Assembly: GCA_902771935.1 (NCBI GenBank)
Contig: CACXYM010000004.1
Span: 31,367 to 95,366, forward strand
Direction of reading: 5' to 3'
DNA: 64,000 bases
Source of the DNA: an uncultured Bacteroidales bacterium
GTDB lineage: Bacteria; Bacteroidota; Bacteroidia; Bacteroidales; Paludibacteraceae
Made by a program: the position numbers and the translations under genes. The notes beneath the pieces were generated by a model. That model had not been told where the DNA came from. It ran no database searches and saw only the letters and a program-made list of their open reading frames with translations. Every line of letters starts with the position of its first letter. Positions within the stretch are counted from its first letter, which is position 1. This document shows, one piece after another, positions 60,890 through 64,000 of this stretch.

Positions 60890-61901
60890 AGAAATACGTG
60901 CTTATCACTCATGCGGGTTGGTCTATGTAACGGACTTTCTTTTTGTGTTGCCATTTATTCAGCACCTTATTCGGAAGCAGACCAAAGGTCTGAAACTGGA
61001 ATATCTGCAACTGCCCGGCAAGACCTTTAAAGAAAGCCGCAAGGCTATTGAACAGGATATCCGTCACGGCGCATTCTATATGACTAACCACCGCGATATT
61101 GTGATGGACGCGGCATTCCTCGGACGAAAGATTATTCCGCGCTATTGGCAACATCCGTATATCGGCATCGGCAATAATCTATTCGGCAAATGGTGGATAG
61201 AGCCGCTATGCCGCCATCTGCGCACGTTCGTGGTCAAACGTAATGGTACACCACGCGAACTAATGCAAAACTCACAATTACTGTCCGAGTATATCCTGCA
61301 TCTTCGTAAGAAACACAAATCAATCTGGATGGCACAGCGTGAAGGACGAGCTAAAGATAGCAATGATCGTACGCAACCATCTGTGATTAAGATGCTTACA
61401 CTATCAGCAAAGAGCAATGCCGAATTGTTAGACCAACTCAAGTTGCTCAATATTTGCCCAGTATCGCTTTCGTATGAGTATGATCCATGCGATTACCTCA
61501 AAGCGGCAGAAATGCAGCTCAAGCGCGATAATCCCCATTGGCGCAAGTCTAAACGCGATGATATAATATCGATGAAAACGGGCATTTTCGGGTATAAAGG
61601 AAAAGTTGTCTTTCGTATGACGCCCAGTATTAACCACTGGATTGATGCCCATCGTACAGAACTGGAAGTGCTGCCAAAGAACGACTTACTGCGCATGATT
61701 GCCGAACAAATAGACCAGCAAATATTTTTAGGTTACGAAATGTTTGAGCGTGGCACGGAATTTGATGCGTATATTGATAGCCGTATCGCACTCATCAATA
61801 TCCCGAATAAAGACGAGGCATTCCTGCGCGAAAAACTATTAGAAATGTATAGCTTCCCCGTAAAGAATCACGCCGAAGCAGTTGAAAGAATGAAAGTATG
61901 A
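60876..61901 (+). CDS. PlsC-like 1-acylglycerol-3-phosphate acyltransferase
   Basis: The 341-residue protein has the acyltransferase motif NHRDIVMDAAFLG, then a glycerol-phosphate-binding-like block WMAQREGRAKDSNDRTQPSV (EGR motif). The family of large Bacteroidetes acyltransferases with this length is usually annotated as 1-acyl-sn-glycerol-3-phosphate acyltransferase, acting in membrane lipid synthesis; the exact acceptor is not determinable. The stop overlaps coaD by 4 nt. Confidence 0.8.
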   Translation: MDKFREIRAYHSCGLVYVTDFLFVLPFIQHLIRKQTKGLKLEYLQLPGKTFKESRKAIEQDIRHGAFYMTNHRDIVMDAAFLGRKIIPRYWQHPYIGIGNNLFGKWWIEPLCRHLRTFVVKRNGTPRELMQNSQLLSEYILHLRKKHKSIWMAQREGRAKDSNDRTQPSVIKMLTLSAKSNAELLDQLKLLNICPVSLSYEYDPCDYLKAAEMQLKRDNPHWRKSKRDDIISMKTGIFGYKGKVVFRMTPSINHWIDAHRTELEVLPKNDLLRMIAEQIDQQIFLGYEMFERGTEFDAYIDSRIALINIPNKDEAFLREKLLEMYSFPVKNHAEAVERMKV

Positions 61902-62347
61902 AAAAAGCTATTTTTCCGGGATCCTTTGATCCCTTTACCATCGGTCACTACGACATAGTCAATCGTGGACTCAAATTATTTGATGAAATTGTAATTAGCC
62001 TAGGACGTAACAGCACTAAGAAAGAGACTTTCCCCATTCGTGAACGCGAGGAAGCAATACGTAAAATCTTTAAAGATGAACCGCGTATATCTGTGCAAAT
62101 ATACGATTGTCTGACCGTTGATTTTGCCCGCGAAGTAGGCGCACAATTTATTCTGCGCGGCGTTCGCTGTATACAGGACTTCGAGTATGAAAGAAATATG
62201 GCAGAGGCCAACAAAGAACTCGGTGGAATCGAGACAATCTTGCTGTATACCCGTCCTGAATATGCACACATTAGTTCCACGCTGGTACGTGACCTCTATT
62301 CCTACAACAAAGACGTAAGTGCTTACGTCCCTAATAAATTGAAATAA
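61898..62347 (+). CDS. coaD: phosphopantetheine adenylyltransferase
   Basis: The 149-residue protein has the nucleotidyl-transferase motif GSFDPFTIGHYDIV (TIGH form of HxGH) and the C-terminal ISSTLVRDL (substrate-binding). Its length is near the usual 160. CoaD attaches AMP to 4'-phosphopantetheine in coenzyme A synthesis. It overlaps the S41 protease gene by one base. Confidence 0.95.
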   Translation: MKKAIFPGSFDPFTIGHYDIVNRGLKLFDEIVISLGRNSTKKETFPIREREEAIRKIFKDEPRISVQIYDCLTVDFAREVGAQFILRGVRCIQDFEYERNMAEANKELGGIETILLYTRPEYAHISSTLVRDLYSYNKDVSAYVPNKLK

Positions 62348-63945
62348 TGATGTTCAAAAAACACATAGTAGCTCTTGTTCTTTGCTCCTTGCTGTTTGTT
62401 CCCGCTTTGGCCCAGCAATCACGTACGAGCCGCATTGAGGAGTCACTAACTATCTTTAACGATGTGTTGCGCCAATTGGACATGAACTATGTTGATACGC
62501 TGAATTATGAGAGTATTTCCGAAACGGCTATCAACAACGCTTTGCACAAAGTGGATCCATACACCATCTATTATCCCAAAAAGAAAGACGATGATTTGCG
62601 TATGTTAACTACCGGCAAATACGGTGGAATCGGAGCAATCATACAGCAACGCGACTCACAAGTCATTATCGCTAATCCCTACGAAGGCAAACCGGCTCAG
62701 CGTAACGATGTACTCGCAGGCGATGTGCTTATCTCGGTTGATGGAACATCCGTGCAGGGTAAGAAAGTGCCTGATGTAAGCCAATTACTGCGTGGAGAAC
62801 CCGGTTCTATCGTCAAACTGGAGTTAAACCGTGACGGACAAATTATTACTCGTGAGTTCGCGCGTGAGGATATCCACCTTGAACCCGTGGATTACTACAC
62901 GACTCTTCATATAGACAGTACAAATCAGACATTCGGCTATATCAGTTTCCGCGAGTTCACTGAAGATTCGGCTAACGAATTTTCCCAAGCTCTGAACGAC
63001 TTAATGACGAATCACCACATTTCCGGTCTTGTTTTTGACTTGCGCGGCAATGGAGGTGGTATCATCGAAGAAGCTATACGTATAGTAAGTCTATTCGTAC
63101 CCAAAGGAACGCTCATCGTTTCAACGAAAGGTAAGATTCGGACGGCCAATAACACCTACGTCACACAAGCTGAACCCGCCTACCCCGACCTGCCTTTGGT
63201 TGTTCTAGTAGATAAGAACTCTGCGTCGGCATCAGAAATCGTCAGTGGTAGCCTACAAGATCTCAAACGCGCAACACTTATCGGGCAACGCACTTTCGGC
63301 AAAGGCTTGGTGCAGAACCTGCGTCCTATTGTTTACGGAGGGCATCTGAAAGTGACAACAAGTAAATACTATTTGCCTTCCGGACGTTGTATTCAAGCCA
63401 TAGACTATGCCGAGATGCAACGCGGGAATAAACTGACCAAAGATACCGCAGGAGGTATTCTGCCAGATATTGTACTTAACGATTCCGCAAAAGTAGATAT
63501 TACTTACACGCTTTACACCAAGAACATGTTCTTCGATTACTCCGTTAAGTACCATCGTGAACACGAGCGCATTACACAACCGACAGAATACGAAGTATCC
63601 GATTCTACAATGGCAGACTTCAATCATTTCTTGGAAAGCAATAACTTTACGTATGAAACTGAGACCAGCAAGTATTTCCATGACATGCTTAAAATGGCGG
63701 AAATGGAAGATATTGATTCTTCTACAATAGCTGCATTAAAGGAAATAGAGCCACGACTCAAGCCGTCCTTCCAAGAAGCGATACAACGTAATCTAGATGA
63801 AGTAAAGGAATATCTTGGCGCAGAACTGATGGAACGTTACTATTTCCAACAAGGTCGCACGGCCTATATGCTACGCTTCGACAAGGAGCTCAAGCGCGCG
63901 GTTCAAGAGCTTTCGTCCAACGATAAAAACCGTACACGCAATTGA
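62347..63945 (+). CDS. S41-family C-terminal processing protease (CtpA-like)
   Basis: The 532-residue protein has a signal peptide (about 1-23), an N-terminal helical domain, a PDZ domain (about 95-185, IANPYEGKPAQRNDVLAGDVLISVDG) and the S41 domain with LRGNGGGIIEEAI, the catalytic Ser in NSASASEIVSG and Lys in RTFGKGLVQ. These proteases clip C-termini of periplasmic proteins. The last 55 nt of the window hold no further gene. Confidence 0.92.
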   Translation: MMFKKHIVALVLCSLLFVPALAQQSRTSRIEESLTIFNDVLRQLDMNYVDTLNYESISETAINNALHKVDPYTIYYPKKKDDDLRMLTTGKYGGIGAIIQQRDSQVIIANPYEGKPAQRNDVLAGDVLISVDGTSVQGKKVPDVSQLLRGEPGSIVKLELNRDGQIITREFAREDIHLEPVDYYTTLHIDSTNQTFGYISFREFTEDSANEFSQALNDLMTNHHISGLVFDLRGNGGGIIEEAIRIVSLFVPKGTLIVSTKGKIRTANNTYVTQAEPAYPDLPLVVLVDKNSASASEIVSGSLQDLKRATLIGQRTFGKGLVQNLRPIVYGGHLKVTTSKYYLPSGRCIQAIDYAEMQRGNKLTKDTAGGILPDIVLNDSAKVDITYTLYTKNMFFDYSVKYHREHERITQPTEYEVSDSTMADFNHFLESNNFTYETETSKYFHDMLKMAEMEDIDSSTIAALKEIEPRLKPSFQEAIQRNLDEVKEYLGAELMERYYFQQGRTAYMLRFDKELKRAVQELSSNDKNRTRN

Positions 63946-64000
63946 TACACCAGAAAATGTGTTGAGCCACTAAACAATAATTTCCGGCTCGCGCCCACAA

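Overview
The window looks like ordinary chromosome from a Bacteroidales bacterium, probably an uncultured gut lineage near Paludibacteraceae. The taxonomic guess is inference. It rests on a complete Bat aerotolerance operon, a PorE-type type IX secretion lipoprotein, BspA-like leucine-rich-repeat surface proteins with matching C-terminal tails, class III fructose-bisphosphatase, and at least a dozen promoters of the Bacteroidetes type (TTTG, 20 nt, TAnnTTTG).

Layout. 1-1.9 kb: start of a pullulanase-like lipoprotein and an AsmA-like protein, leftward. 2-2.9 kb: intergenic tract with hairpins, a rightward promoter, an 11-bp periodic array and a small ORF. 2.9-7.8 kb: leftward module of structured leader, FRG-domain gene and large BspA-like gene. 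8-17.4 kb: rightward regulatory-domain protein, then moxR, DUF58, batA, batB, batC, batD, batE. 17.4-21.1 kb: leftward GSCFA and LolC/E-like genes, a small secreted protein, then PAP2 phosphatase and rsmE. 21.5-24.9 kb: tnaA and fbp, rightward. 24.9-27.8 kb: leftward yceD, rpmF, pseudouridine synthase, SGNH esterase. 28-37.4 kb: leftward run with OmpH-like, Wzi-like, RluA-like, AddA and AddB. 37.8-41.45 kb: a second leftward module of structured leader, two unknown genes and a BspA-like gene. 41.9-48.7 kb: rightward bactofilin, DUF1015, porE-like, thyA, folA, ABC permease, ispE. 48.6-57.2 kb: leftward acyl-CoA ligase, frameshifted lipoprotein, RND adaptor, RND pump, TolC, histidine kinase. 58-64 kb: rightward prfB, C1 peptidase, truncated YigZ, acyltransferase, coaD, S41 protease.

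Three signals are not explained by ordinary genes. First, a roughly 260-nt element occurs twice (7553-7815 and 41190-41454). It has long nested helices in which the two copies differ by compensating changes. Each copy sits just downstream of a leftward promoter and forms the leader of an operon made of cargo gene(s) plus a BspA-like gene. This is the best candidate for an undescribed system. Second, at least thirteen short tandem arrays with an exact 7-nt period lie before start codons, across stop codons and inside several coding regions. Third, four arrays with an exact 11-bp period lie mostly in transcribed leaders, and two of them, 36 kb apart, share the same unit.

All calls come from reading the sequence. 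No database search or folding program was run.
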